Shown: positions 19,329 to 27,647, numbered from the stretch's first letter. The stretch is 64,000 nt of DNA from JAMXLO01 sp963818775 (GCA_963818775.1 CAWFUF010000024.1:124001-188000), one strand, 5' to 3'. Notes: generated by a model not told the origin, from the sequence alone. Numbers and translations: made by a program.

Positions 19329-19747
19329 GCGGCGAAGGCTCCGGCCACTTGTGCGATGCGTCCGAGAGCACAGTCGAGCGCGAGGGCCACGCGTTCTGGT
19401 GCGGATGCGGCGTTGGGATCGACCAGAACCAACGGCAGATCGAACGTAAAATGACGTGTTGGCGCCGGCAATCGCGCGGCCCGGCTGCCGAGTTCCACCA
19501 CCAGCGCGAGCCGCGCCTCGGCGACATGCGGCAGGCGCACAATGCCAAGGCCGCGCGCTTCAAGCAGGCCAGCGAGCCCAGGCGGCGGCCGGGCCATGCC
19601 TTCCTCGATGTCCACCCGATCGTCGGCGACTAGATCAAAGCCCCGGGCGAGGAGGCGCAGCAACAGATCGGATTTACCCACACCGGGTGGGCCGATCAGC
19701 AGCACGCCGTCGCCTGTTCGACTGGCGCAGCTCCCGTGGGTCTGCAT
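19325..19747 (-). CDS. hprK: HPr kinase/phosphorylase, short alphaproteobacterial form
   Basis: Phosphorylates HPr on its regulatory Ser. At 140 residues it is only the catalytic domain, as in other alphaproteobacteria, and lacks the N-terminal domain of Firmicute HprK. The conserved opening is THGSCASRTGDGVLLIGPPG, continuing into the Walker A (GPPGVGKSDLLLRL). VADDRVDIE follows, and GLGIVRLPH is the HprK signature. ATG at 19747 is used; an upstream GTG or GTC is possible. It is the first gene of the regulatory PTS operon and is divergent from the dehydratase gene, with only 45 bases between start codons, so the promoters must overlap. Confidence 0.92.
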   Translation of the reverse strand: MQTHGSCASRTGDGVLLIGPPGVGKSDLLLRLLARGFDLVADDRVDIEEGMARPPPGLAGLLEARGLGIVRLPHVAEARLALVVELGSRAARLPAPTRHFTFDLPLVLVDPNAASAPERVALALDCALGRIAQVAGAFAA

Positions 19748-19792
19748 AACCACGCATACTGGGCCGCCACGTGCCGGAAGGGAAGCGCCGCC

Positions 19793-20725
19793 ATGATCAG
19801 CAAAAAGGACGTAGCCGCTGCTGGCGCCCGCATCGAGGGATTTGTCCGGCACACGCCTCTCCTGCGGCTTTCCGCCCCCGACCTGGGCCTCGGCTTTCCC
19901 GTGACACTGAAGCTCGAACTGCTGCAGCATGCCGGAAGTTTCAAGCCGCGCGGGGCATTCAACCATTTGTTGTCGGTCACCCTGCCTGCGGCCGGCGTGA
20001 TTGCCGCGTCGGGCGGCAACCACGGCGCGGCGGTGGCGTATGCCGCGCGTGCTTTGGGCGCCCAAGCGGAAATCTTCGTCCCGGCTGCCACTCCGGCGAT
20101 GAAGGTTGCCCGCATCACAAGTTACGGCGCGCGCATCGTCCAGACCGGCGCGACCTACGCCGAAGCGCTCGCCGCCTCCCGCGAACGTCAGACTGAGACC
20201 GGAGCGCTGGAGGTACACGCCTACGACCATCCGGACGTGCTGGCCGGTCAGGGTACGGTCGGGCGCGAGTTCGAGCACGATGCGCCTGAGCTTACGCATG
20301 TGCTGGTGGCAACCGGCGGGGGTGGGCTGATCGGCGGGGTCGCCGCGTGGTATGCGGGAGATGTGCAGGTTGTCAGTGTAGAGCCCGAGGGCTGTCCCGC
20401 GCTGCACGATGCGCTGCGGGCCGGGCGTCCGATCGAGGCTCCGGTCGGTGGCGTGGCAGCGGACAGTCTTGGGGCGCGTCAGGTCGGCGCGCTGATGTTC
20501 CCGATCGCCCAGGCATACGTGGCCGCTGCCGTGCTGGTCCCGGATGCCGCCATCGTCGCCGCTCAGCGACTGATCTGGGACCGGCTGCGCCTGATCGCGG
20601 AACCGGGTGGCGCGACCGCGCTCGCGGCATTGCTCTGCGGTTCGTTCAAGCCACCAGAAGGCGCACGGGTCGGAGTTGTCGTGTGCGGCGCCAACACTGA
20701 TCCAGCGAAAGTTGTCGGCTCATGA
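19793..20725 (+). CDS. Threonine/serine dehydratase-like PLP enzyme
   Basis: Fold-type II PLP enzyme of the threonine/serine dehydratase and racemase group (310 aa). The Schiff-base Lys is in HAGSFKPRGAFNHLL near residue 50. The substrate loop is ASGGNHGAAVAYAA. The PLP-phosphate glycine loop is ATGGGGLIGGVAAW, and the C-terminal Ser-position region is GVVVCGANTDP. There is no ACT regulatory domain, so it is not the biosynthetic IlvA type. The ATG has a GGAAGGGAAG site. Its stop overlaps the start of the enoyl-CoA hydratase gene (ATGA), suggesting a shared catabolic operon. Confidence 0.85.
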   Translation: MISKKDVAAAGARIEGFVRHTPLLRLSAPDLGLGFPVTLKLELLQHAGSFKPRGAFNHLLSVTLPAAGVIAASGGNHGAAVAYAARALGAQAEIFVPAATPAMKVARITSYGARIVQTGATYAEALAASRERQTETGALEVHAYDHPDVLAGQGTVGREFEHDAPELTHVLVATGGGGLIGGVAAWYAGDVQVVSVEPEGCPALHDALRAGRPIEAPVGGVAADSLGARQVGALMFPIAQAYVAAAVLVPDAAIVAAQRLIWDRLRLIAEPGGATALAALLCGSFKPPEGARVGVVVCGANTDPAKVVGS

Positions 20726-21519
20726 ACGCGAACCACTTTCTTCTGGCGACGGACAGCCACGGCGTCGCGACCCTGACGCTGAACCGGCCGGCGGTGGCAA
20801 ATGCGTATGATGAGGATCTGTTGCGCGCGCTGACGGCGGAGCTGGAGAGGATCGCGACGGACAACTCGCTGCGCGCACTGGTGATCCGGGGTGCCGGGAA
20901 GCACTTTCAGGCCGGCGCAGACATCAATTGGCTCAACCGGTTGTCGCGCCAAGGGCCGGAGCAGAACCACACCGCATCCGTCGTCACGGTACGGTTCAGC
21001 AAAACGCTGAATGAGCTGCCCAAGCCGACGATCGCGGTGATCCACGGCGCATGCTTCGGCGGTGGTGTTGGCATCGCTTGCTGTGTCGATGTGGCGTTGG
21101 CGACGCCCGATGCGCTGTTCGCGATCAGCGAGGTACGGCACGGCATCGCGCCGACGCCGATCTCGACGCACATGGTGAACGCGATCGGGCTGCGGCAGAC
21201 GCGGCGTTATGCACTGACCGGCGAGCGGTTCGGTGCATCAGAGGCGGCGCGCATAGGGCTGGTGCACGAAGTGGTGGCGGCAGATCAGATGGAGGCGCGG
21301 GTGGCCGAGGTGCTAGAGGCGATCCTGCTCGGTGCGCCAGGGGCGATCGCGCGGACGAAGCTTTCCATGCTCGGCGCCAATGATCTGTTGCTGAATGAGC
21401 GCGAGGTCGAGCTGCTGGCGCATGAGGGGTGGATGCAGCGGCAGTCGGCTGAGGGACGCGAGGGCACTGCCGCCTTTCGCGAGAAACGCCGGCCGGGGTG
21501 GTACAAGGCGCCGGTCTAA
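20722..21519 (+). CDS. Enoyl-CoA hydratase/isomerase family protein
   Basis: A 265-residue crotonase-fold protein. The oxyanion-hole and acyl-CoA motif AGKHFQAGADINWLNRL is present near residues 60-76. The second signature HGACFGGGVGIACCVDVALA follows near 112-131. At the usual catalytic-Glu positions the segment reads FAISEVRHGIAP, consistent with a hydratase, although 3-hydroxybutyryl or methylglutaconyl variants look similar. It is translationally coupled to the dehydratase and followed by the binding-protein gene after a 22-base gap, so all three may be one operon. Confidence 0.85.
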   Translation: MNANHFLLATDSHGVATLTLNRPAVANAYDEDLLRALTAELERIATDNSLRALVIRGAGKHFQAGADINWLNRLSRQGPEQNHTASVVTVRFSKTLNELPKPTIAVIHGACFGGGVGIACCVDVALATPDALFAISEVRHGIAPTPISTHMVNAIGLRQTRRYALTGERFGASEAARIGLVHEVVAADQMEARVAEVLEAILLGAPGAIARTKLSMLGANDLLLNEREVELLAHEGWMQRQSAEGREGTAAFREKRRPGWYKAPV

Positions 21520-21541
21520 TCACAGAATTAGGGAGGAAACG

Positions 21542-23050
21542 ATGCGGCGCGTGGCGATCGGTCTGTTCTGTGCACTGTCATTGGCCGCCACAGCGCGGGC
21601 GCAGGAGCGCATTTTGCATGTCGGTCTGCGCGAGGATCCTGATCTGCTCGATCCGACGCTTGGCTCCTCGTATGTCGGCCGCATCGTTTTTTCCGGTCTG
21701 TGCGACAAGCTGTTCGATATCGACGCCAGGCTCAACATCGTGCCCATGCTTGCGACCGGGTATGAATGGCAGGATCCAACGCACCTCATCGTTCACATCC
21801 GCGACGGCGTGCAGTTCCAGGACGGGGAAAAGCTGAATGCGGACGCGGTTAAGTACAAGCTGACACGCGATCTTACCGCCAAGGGCAGCATGCGTCGTGG
21901 CGAAGTGAACTCCATCGACAGCATCGATGTCATTGATCCTCTTACAGTGCGGCTAAACCTGAAAGCGCCAGCCGCTCAGTTGCTGGCTCAGCTCACCGAT
22001 CGTGCCGGGATCATGATTTCACCCAAGGCTGCCGAGACTGCCGGGGAAAAATTCGGTCTGCATCCTGTTTGCGCCGGCCCGTTCAGCTTTGACAGCCGCG
22101 TGGCGCAGGACCGCATCGTGCTGAAGCGCTTCTCTGGATACTGGGATGCGAAGTCCATCCACTTCGACGAGGTGGTCTATCTGCCCAATCCGAATTCCTC
22201 GGTGCGACTGGCCAATCTGCAGGCCGGAGCGCTGGACATCGTCGAATATATTCTGCCGACCGATGTCCCGGCGGTGCAGAACGATCCGAAGCTGAAGACG
22301 GCGATCGACGATTCGCTTGCTTACACCGGTATCGCAGTGAATACCGACAACGGTCCGGCGAAGGACACAACGCTGGGCAAGAACGCATTGGTGCGCCAGG
22401 CGTTCGAGCTCAGCCTCGATCGTCAGGCACTGATCCAGGTTGTGTATTCAGGCATGTACACGCCAACTATCGAGGCCAATCCGCCGAGCTCGCCATTCTT
22501 CTTCAAGGATCAGAAGATTCCGGCGCGTGATGTGGCAACGGCCAGGGCACTCCTGAAGCAGGCCGGCGCGCCAACGCCTGTGCCGGTGACGCTGACCATC
22601 ACCAACGGCTCCGACATCCAGCAGGCCGGCGAGGTGATCCAGTCGATGGCGAGCGAAGCGGGCTTCGACGTAAAGATCAAGGCGATGGAGTTCGCTTCAT
22701 CTCTCCAGGCGGCGTATGCCGGTGACTTTCAGGCCTATCTGATCGGCTGGTCGGGTCGTTCCGATCCCGACGGCAACATGTGGCAGATGCTGCACACGGG
22801 CGGAACGTTCAACTACGGTCACTACAGCAATGCCGATGTCGACAAGGCGCTTGACGATGCGCGCACCGTCGCTGCGGTGGATCGGCGGCGTTCGTTCTAC
22901 GCCGAGGTGTGGGAGCAGGAACGCAAGGACCTGCCGCTGATCTATCTTTGGACCGGCAAAAACATTGTTGGGATGAAGAAGAATCTGGCGGGTTTCCAGC
23001 AGGTGCCGGATGGGCTCATTCGACTGCAAGGCGTTGCGCTGGAAAAGTAG
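21542..23050 (+). CDS. ABC transporter substrate-binding protein, family 5 (peptide/nickel type)
   Basis: Periplasmic binding protein for an ABC importer of peptide, opine or similar solutes (502 aa). The signal peptide is MRRVAIGLFCALSLAATARA. The mature part starts with HVGLREDPDLLDPTLGSSYV and has the family pattern FQDGEKLNADAVKYKL. The C-terminal region reads YLIGWSGRSDPDGNMWQMLH. The start has a GGGAGGAAACG site. No permease or ATPase genes are adjacent, so it is an orphan component here or works with a system elsewhere. It is the third gene of the dehydratase-hydratase cluster. Confidence 0.88.
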   Translation: MRRVAIGLFCALSLAATARAQERILHVGLREDPDLLDPTLGSSYVGRIVFSGLCDKLFDIDARLNIVPMLATGYEWQDPTHLIVHIRDGVQFQDGEKLNADAVKYKLTRDLTAKGSMRRGEVNSIDSIDVIDPLTVRLNLKAPAAQLLAQLTDRAGIMISPKAAETAGEKFGLHPVCAGPFSFDSRVAQDRIVLKRFSGYWDAKSIHFDEVVYLPNPNSSVRLANLQAGALDIVEYILPTDVPAVQNDPKLKTAIDDSLAYTGIAVNTDNGPAKDTTLGKNALVRQAFELSLDRQALIQVVYSGMYTPTIEANPPSSPFFFKDQKIPARDVATARALLKQAGAPTPVPVTLTITNGSDIQQAGEVIQSMASEAGFDVKIKAMEFASSLQAAYAGDFQAYLIGWSGRSDPDGNMWQMLHTGGTFNYGHYSNADVDKALDDARTVAAVDRRRSFYAEVWEQERKDLPLIYLWTGKNIVGMKKNLAGFQQVPDGLIRLQGVALEK

Positions 23051-23099
23051 TTTCCTGCGTCTGCGCCGGCAAGTTGGTTTCTTAAAGCAGAATTCCCGG

Positions 23100-23156
23100 C
23101 CAGTTTTCTGCTGAAAAGAACCGAAAAACCAGTTTTCTGCTGAAAGAACCGAAAAA
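23100..23156. repeat. Two tandem copies of a 28-29 bp repeat
   Basis: Two adjacent copies, 23100-23128 and 23129-23156, share ccagttttctgctgaaa followed by gaaccgaaaaa, differing only by one A. They are more AT-rich than the surroundings and sit between the binding-protein gene and the receiver-like gene. A related third partial copy may precede them around 23085-23100 (gcagaattcccggc). Function is unknown. Confidence 0.8.
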
Positions 23157-23189
23157 GTTGATGCATCCGGTCGGCGGAAAAGTCGTTGG

Positions 23190-23546
23190 ATGATCATGGA
23201 CGTGCTTATCGTAGAGCAAAACGAGTTGCTAGCCGCAGTGCTCGCCGACGCGCTGGCCGATGAAGGGATCGAAGCGGCGGTCGTGCGTGATGAGGCGGAG
23301 GCCATGACGGCTTGCGAGCCGGATGTGCCGCAGGTCGTGGTCACGGGCATAAATCGCCGGCGCGATGACATGAGGGGGCTGGTGTTCGGTCGGGCGATAC
23401 GGAAACGCTGTCCGTTGCTCGCCGTGATCTACATGGCGGCGCTTTGGCCCGCACAGCTCACGCTGTGTTCCCACGAACGGTTCCTTGCCAAGCCAATGGC
23501 TATGGGATCGCTGATTCAGACGGTGCGCGAGCTGATGCCGGGATGA
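23190..23546 (+). CDS. Stand-alone receiver-like protein lacking the phosphoacceptor Asp
   Basis: A single CheY-like domain of 118 residues with no output domain. The fold pattern is clear (VLIVEQNELLAAVLADALAD to ERFLAKP near residues 97-102). The residue expected to be the phosphoacceptor is Gly53 (VVVTGIN in place of a VVVTDIN-type motif), and the switch Thr position reads YMAA. Lys101 is kept. It is probably a phosphorylation-independent pseudo-receiver, or a gene under decay. The start MIMDV is at 23190, with ATG 23196 as the alternative. It is convergent with the ChvG-like kinase gene. Confidence 0.72.
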   Translation: MIMDVLIVEQNELLAAVLADALADEGIEAAVVRDEAEAMTACEPDVPQVVVTGINRRRDDMRGLVFGRAIRKRCPLLAVIYMAALWPAQLTLCSHERFLAKPMAMGSLIQTVRELMPG

Positions 23547-23611
23547 GACGTGGATACCGGGCCTTCGCCCGGCATGACGCGGCGAGGCAAGCGCGTCATG
23601 CGGTGAACGCG

Positions 23612-25288
23612 CTATGCTTTCGGCAAGCGTACCACGAACCGCGCACCCAGCACCCTGTTGCCGATGCCGCGTCGGTTCTCGGCGGAGATCTGCCCGTGCA
23701 GCGCTTCGACGATCTGCCGGCTGATGGACAGCCCCAGCCCCGAGTGCTGCCCGAACTTCTCCCCCTGCGGACGCTCGGAATAGAACCGGTCGAAGATATG
23801 TTCGAGATTGCCTTCGGGGATCCCTGGCCCTTCGTCCTCGACGCTGATCTCCACCATCGCACCGACCTCGTGCGCGTTCAGCGTGATCCGGCTACGTTGC
23901 GGACTGAAGGATTGCGCATTGGCGACCAGGTTGCGCAGTACCTGCACCAGGCGATCCTCGACCGCCCAGACCATCAGACTCGCTGGCGCATCGACCACAA
24001 GACGCGGATCATTCCTGACATCCCGTGTCGCCTCGTCCAGCTCGCGCAACGCTTGCAGCATCGGCACGACATCGATCGGTTCGGCACTCACACGCGACAA
24101 CTCCGCATCCAGTCGCGACGCATCACTCACGTCGCTGATCAGCCGGTCGAGCCGCGTCACGTCCTGTGCGATGATGGTCAGCAACTGCCTCTGCCGCTCG
24201 GGGTCCTCGATGCGACGCAGCGTCTCGATTGCGCTGCGGATCGATGACAGAGGGTTCTTGATCTCGTGCGCTACGTCGGCGGCGAACTTCTCAATCGCGT
24301 CCATCCGCGCGAACAGCGCCTGCGCTGAATCTGACAATGCTGTGGCCAGTGCGCCCACCTCGTCGCGCCGTTGCAGCAGCGGCGCAGGCACGCTTGCCCT
24401 GCCGTGACCCTCGCGCATTTCGGCCGCGGCGCCGGCCAAGCGCAGGATCGGCCGCGCGATGGTGAGTGACAGGTACCACGACAGCAGCACCGTCAGCCCG
24501 AGCGCCAGGCCGAACAGCCCCAGGATGGAAATGCGGACGACGAACAGGCTTGTCTCCACCTCGCGCGCATCGCGGGTGAGCAGGATGATGCCGACCGTGT
24601 GGTGATCGCGCTCCACCGGCTCGGCCACGGTCACCAGCAACTGGTTGTCCTTGGTGCGCCTGATATAGGGCTGCATCTCGCGGCTGTGGCCGGAGCTGTT
24701 CAGTCGCAGCTCTTCCTTCACGTCCGGCTGCCACTCCAACCCGCCCGCGGCCGGCGTGATGTCGACGACCAGCGGCGTGGGCGTCTCGTGCGGCAGCAGA
24801 TTCATCACCTTGTCATAAATCCAGCCGACAGCCCCGACGATCGGCCCATGCTCGGCCGCTGGCGGCAGTGGCTCCGTGCTGACCGCGCCGCTTGGACCCT
24901 CGCGCACCCGCGAGTCAGCGATCACCGTCCCGTCCGGCGCATACAGCTTGGCCTGCGCGCCCGGCGTCGGTTCGGTCAGCCGGCGCAGCAACGGTCGGGC
25001 AATGTCGGCCACGAGCTTTGGATTGTCGGGCTCGGTCGTGCTCACGGCACTCTCGCCCAGCGCACCGGCATAGATGCGCGCCTGCTCGCGAAGCGCTGCC
25101 ACCTCGGCTTCCAGAAGGCCGTTCTGGTATTGGTCCAGATACAATAGTGCCGCCACCAGCAACGCCAACGGCAGGGCGTTCACCAGCAGGATGCGGCGCA
25201 GCAGCGGCGATACCCATCGCGCGCGGAACCGCCGTGGCTGCGAAACCACCGGTGGCGCCAGTGCGGAGAGGGTGCTGCCGTCGGGCAT
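23612..25288 (-). CDS. chvG: ChvG/ExoS-type sensor histidine kinase
   Basis: Inner-membrane histidine kinase (558 aa) paired with the ChvI-like regulator. A first membrane segment (ILLVNALPLALLVAALLYLD) is followed by a periplasmic domain of about 220 residues and a second segment (ISILGLFGLALGLTVLLSWY). A HAMP region follows, then the H-box FAADVAHEIKNPLSSIRSA with the phospho-His. The catalytic domain has N, G1 and G2 boxes (NLVANAQSF, EDEGPGIPEG, HSGLGLSISRQIVEA). ChvG/ChvI systems respond to acid and envelope stress in alphaproteobacteria and are commonly next to hprK; here 3.8 kb intervenes. The ATG at 25288 is 10 bp after the chvI stop. Confidence 0.9.
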   Translation of the reverse strand: MPDGSTLSALAPPVVSQPRRFRARWVSPLLRRILLVNALPLALLVAALLYLDQYQNGLLEAEVAALREQARIYAGALGESAVSTTEPDNPKLVADIARPLLRRLTEPTPGAQAKLYAPDGTVIADSRVREGPSGAVSTEPLPPAAEHGPIVGAVGWIYDKVMNLLPHETPTPLVVDITPAAGGLEWQPDVKEELRLNSSGHSREMQPYIRRTKDNQLLVTVAEPVERDHHTVGIILLTRDAREVETSLFVVRISILGLFGLALGLTVLLSWYLSLTIARPILRLAGAAAEMREGHGRASVPAPLLQRRDEVGALATALSDSAQALFARMDAIEKFAADVAHEIKNPLSSIRSAIETLRRIEDPERQRQLLTIIAQDVTRLDRLISDVSDASRLDAELSRVSAEPIDVVPMLQALRELDEATRDVRNDPRLVVDAPASLMVWAVEDRLVQVLRNLVANAQSFSPQRSRITLNAHEVGAMVEISVEDEGPGIPEGNLEHIFDRFYSERPQGEKFGQHSGLGLSISRQIVEALHGQISAENRRGIGNRVLGARFVVRLPKA

Positions 25289-25298
25289 CAGACCGCTT

Positions 25299-26000
25299 TC
25301 AATGCTCCTTGTATCGATAGCCGATGCCGTAGAGCGTCTCGATGTGGTCGAACGTGTCATCCACGGTGCGGAACTTCTTGCGGATGCGCTTTACGTGACT
25401 ATCGATCGTCCTGTCATCGACATAGATGTTCTCGCCGTATGCCGCATCGATGAGCTGATCGCGGCTCTTTACCATGCCCGGTCGCGCCGCGAGCGCCTTT
25501 ACCAAAAGAAATTCGGTGACCGTGAGCTGGATATCCTGGGCGTGCCAGGTGCACTGGTGCTTGGTCTCGTCCAGGGTCAGCTCGCCGCGCACCATCACCC
25601 CGCCGGGCGTGGCGCCGGAGCCTTCCGCCCGGCTTGCTTCGTTGCGCCGCAACAACGCCCGGATGCGCTCGATCAGCAGCCGCTGTGAGAACGGCTTGGT
25701 GATGTAATCGTCCGCGCCGAGACGCAGGCCCATCAGCTCGTCAACCTCCTCGTCCTTGGAGGTGAGGAAGATGATCGGCATCGAGCTGCGCTGACGCAGC
25801 TTCTGCAGCAACTCCATGCCGTCCATCCGCGGCATCTTGATATCGAGCACGGCGAGATCGACCGGACGGGCGTTCATGCCCTGCAGGGCACTTTCGCCAT
25901 CGGTGTAGGTGCGGACCTGGAAACCCTCCTGCTCCAGCGTCATCTGGATGCTGGTAAGGATGTTCCGGTCGTCGTCGACGAGGGCAATGGTCTGCGTCAT
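25299..26000 (-). CDS. chvI: ChvI-type response regulator (OmpR/PhoB family)
   Basis: DNA-binding response regulator of 233 residues. The receiver domain has acidic residues in IALVDDDRNI, phosphoacceptor D53 in LAVLDIKMPRMDG, the switch Thr in IIFLTSKDEE and Lys in DDYITKPFS. The winged-helix output domain ends IETLYGIGYRYKE, the typical ChvI/OmpR C-terminus. The ATG at 26000 has an AAGGAA site; an upstream extension is not supported. It is the first gene of the chvI-chvG operon and divergent from the methyltransferase at 26104. Confidence 0.93.
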   Translation of the reverse strand: MTQTIALVDDDRNILTSIQMTLEQEGFQVRTYTDGESALQGMNARPVDLAVLDIKMPRMDGMELLQKLRQRSSMPIIFLTSKDEEVDELMGLRLGADDYITKPFSQRLLIERIRALLRRNEASRAEGSGATPGGVMVRGELTLDETKHQCTWHAQDIQLTVTEFLLVKALAARPGMVKSRDQLIDAAYGENIYVDDRTIDSHVKRIRKKFRTVDDTFDHIETLYGIGYRYKEH

Positions 26001-26103
26001 TGAGGGTTCCTTCGGGGGTACGGTCATGGCCAGGCTCCGTCCTTCCAACATGGTGACGCTGGCATCAGATTGTGGCGCAATGCGGACGGGAGGTGAACGG
26101 ATT

Positions 26104-26907
26104 ATGGCGGATGCCGAACTTTTCCAGCCCCGTCGGTTTCGCACGGCGGCGGAGCATTATCTGGCCGGGCGTCCGGCGTATGCGCCCCGGCTGATCCGCC
26201 ATGTGACCCGGTTCACCGGCCTGACGCGGGAGCACCGGGTTCTGGACCTGGGTTGCGGGCCGGGGATGCTCGCTGGCGCATTCGCTATGGCGGGGGCCGA
26301 CGTGGTCGCCATGGACCCCGAACCCGAGATGCTCCGCATCGCCGAGGAGAGGTTTGGCGGCAGCGGGCGCATCAGCTTCTTGCGCGGCAGTTCCTTCGAT
26401 CTGTCTCCTGCGCTCGGGCGGTTTCGGCTGGTGACTATGGGGCGTTCGTTCCAGTGGATGGATCGCGTCGAGACGCTGCGGCGGCTGGATGCGATGATCG
26501 AGCCGGATGGGGCGGTGGTGCTGTTCAATAGCGGGCACCGGGACGCTTCGGGCATGGACTGGATCGCGCCGTACAGGGCGTTGGTGCATCGCTATGCGGC
26601 GGACGATCGGGCGCACGTGAAGCGCCAGGCGGATGCCTGGGTGGGACACGAAGCGATCCTGCTCGGCTCGGCGTTCAGCGTGCTGGACGAGGTGGCGGTT
26701 GTTGAGCGGCGCCAGGTGGCCGTGGAGCAGTTGGTGCGGCGAGCTCTGTCACGGTCGAGCACGACGCCGGAGCGGCTCGGACCGGCGGCTTCCAGGTTTG
26801 CGGCGGAGATCGAGGCGCTGCTGCGGCCGATGGCGACCGAGGGGATGCTGACGGAGGTGATTGCGACCCATGCGCTGATCGCCCGGCGTGCGGAAGGGGA
26901 GGAGTGA
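26104..26907 (+). CDS. Class I SAM-dependent methyltransferase
   Basis: A 267-residue methyltransferase of the Methyltransf_11/25 type. Motif I is VLDLGCGPGMLAGAFA near residue 43, followed by VVAMDPEPEML and the post-motif FRLVTMGRSFQWMDR. The N-terminal FRTAAEHYLAGRPAYAPRL resembles the trans-aconitate/UbiE-like group in which a Tyr-rich N-terminal helix caps the site. The ATG at 26104 has a GGGAGGTGAAC site. Its stop overlaps the start of the next gene (TGATG). The substrate is unknown; its position just ahead of the F420 genes makes a shared operon possible. Confidence 0.78.
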   Translation: MADAELFQPRRFRTAAEHYLAGRPAYAPRLIRHVTRFTGLTREHRVLDLGCGPGMLAGAFAMAGADVVAMDPEPEMLRIAEERFGGSGRISFLRGSSFDLSPALGRFRLVTMGRSFQWMDRVETLRRLDAMIEPDGAVVLFNSGHRDASGMDWIAPYRALVHRYAADDRAHVKRQADAWVGHEAILLGSAFSVLDEVAVVERRQVAVEQLVRRALSRSSTTPERLGPAASRFAAEIEALLRPMATEGMLTEVIATHALIARRAEGEE

Positions 26908-27647
26908 TGCCGGATTCGCCCCCTCTCCTCGGCCCTCTCCCGCAAGGGGAGAGGGAGAAGCGGGCCAGTGGGTGGGAAGCGCGCAAGCTGCTGCGCGCGG
27001 CGCGAGTTGGTACGTTGGCTAGCGCCTTGGATGGGCAGCCGTTCGCTTCGCTTGTCACGCCGGCCAGCGCGCCAGATCTCGCCCTGCTGTTGCTGCTGTC
27101 CGACCTCTCTGAGCACACGCGGCACCTGCGTGCGGAGGCGCGATGTTCGGTGCTTGTGGCCGGAGCGCCAGAGAGCGCCAATCCGCAGACAGCGCCACGC
27201 GTCACGATCACCGGGCTGGCAGAGCGGCTGGTTGATGCGGCGCTGAAGGCGCGCTACCTGGCGGTGCATCCCTATGCGGCGATGTACGCGGACTTCGGCG
27301 ATTTCTCGCTGTGGCGCATTCGGCCGCTGGGTGGCCTGTATGTCGGGGGCTTCGGCCGCGCCGCTCGGCTACGCGCCGGCGATCTCGCGCCGGACCCGGC
27401 ATCCGTGGCGGCGATCGTCGGGGCCGAGGCCGGCATCATGGCGCATTGCAACGCCGATCACCCGGATGCGCTGGCGGCCATCGCCGGCGGAGCGGGCGAC
27501 TGGCGCATGGTCGCGGTCGATGTCGATGGCTGCGATCTTGCGCAGGGAGAGCGAGTGATCCGCGTCCACTGGTCGGCACCGGTGGCCGACACGGGCGGCG
27601 TACGTCGCGAGCTGGTGCGATTGGTAGGAGCCGCCAGGGCCGGTTGA
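26907..27647 (+). CDS. HugZ-like split beta-barrel flavin/heme-binding protein (PNPOx fold plus DUF2470)
   Basis: About 246 residues. The N-terminal half is a pyridoxamine-phosphate-oxidase-like split barrel (RVGTLASALDGQPFASLVTP, LLLLLSDLSEHTRHL). The C-terminal half is a DUF2470-type domain with the conserved IMAHCNADHPDALAAIA segment, as in HugZ heme-utilisation proteins. Related split-barrel proteins bind FMN, heme or F420. Residues 4-17 are encoded by a GC-rich hairpin repeat (26933-26955), so the N-terminus may be recently altered. The start overlaps the methyltransferase stop and the gene lies 49 bp upstream of the F420-dependent dehydrogenase gene. Confidence 0.72.
   Translation: MPDSPPLLGPLPQGEREKRASGWEARKLLRAARVGTLASALDGQPFASLVTPASAPDLALLLLLSDLSEHTRHLRAEARCSVLVAGAPESANPQTAPRVTITGLAERLVDAALKARYLAVHPYAAMYADFGDFSLWRIRPLGGLYVGGFGRAARLRAGDLAPDPASVAAIVGAEAGIMAHCNADHPDALAAIAGGAGDWRMVAVDVDGCDLAQGERVIRVHWSAPVADTGGVRRELVRLVGAARAG
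26933..26955. repeat. GC-rich hairpin repeat within a coding region
   Basis: A perfect 9-bp stem, CCCTCTCCC and GGGAGAGGG, around a GCAAG loop. The same type of element, rich in CCCTC/GAGGG, recurs near 31071-31101 and 49762-49820. Such dispersed palindromes are common in alphaproteobacterial intergenic regions. This copy lies inside the first codons of the HugZ-like gene. Confidence 0.7.

Noticed and set aside
19748..20407. Extension of hprK far upstream on the minus strand
   Set aside because: The added sequence is antisense to the dehydratase and has no HprK similarity; the family domain begins at the ATG at 19747.
23100..23156. CRISPR array
   Set aside because: Only two directly abutting copies, no spacers, and no cas genes in the window.
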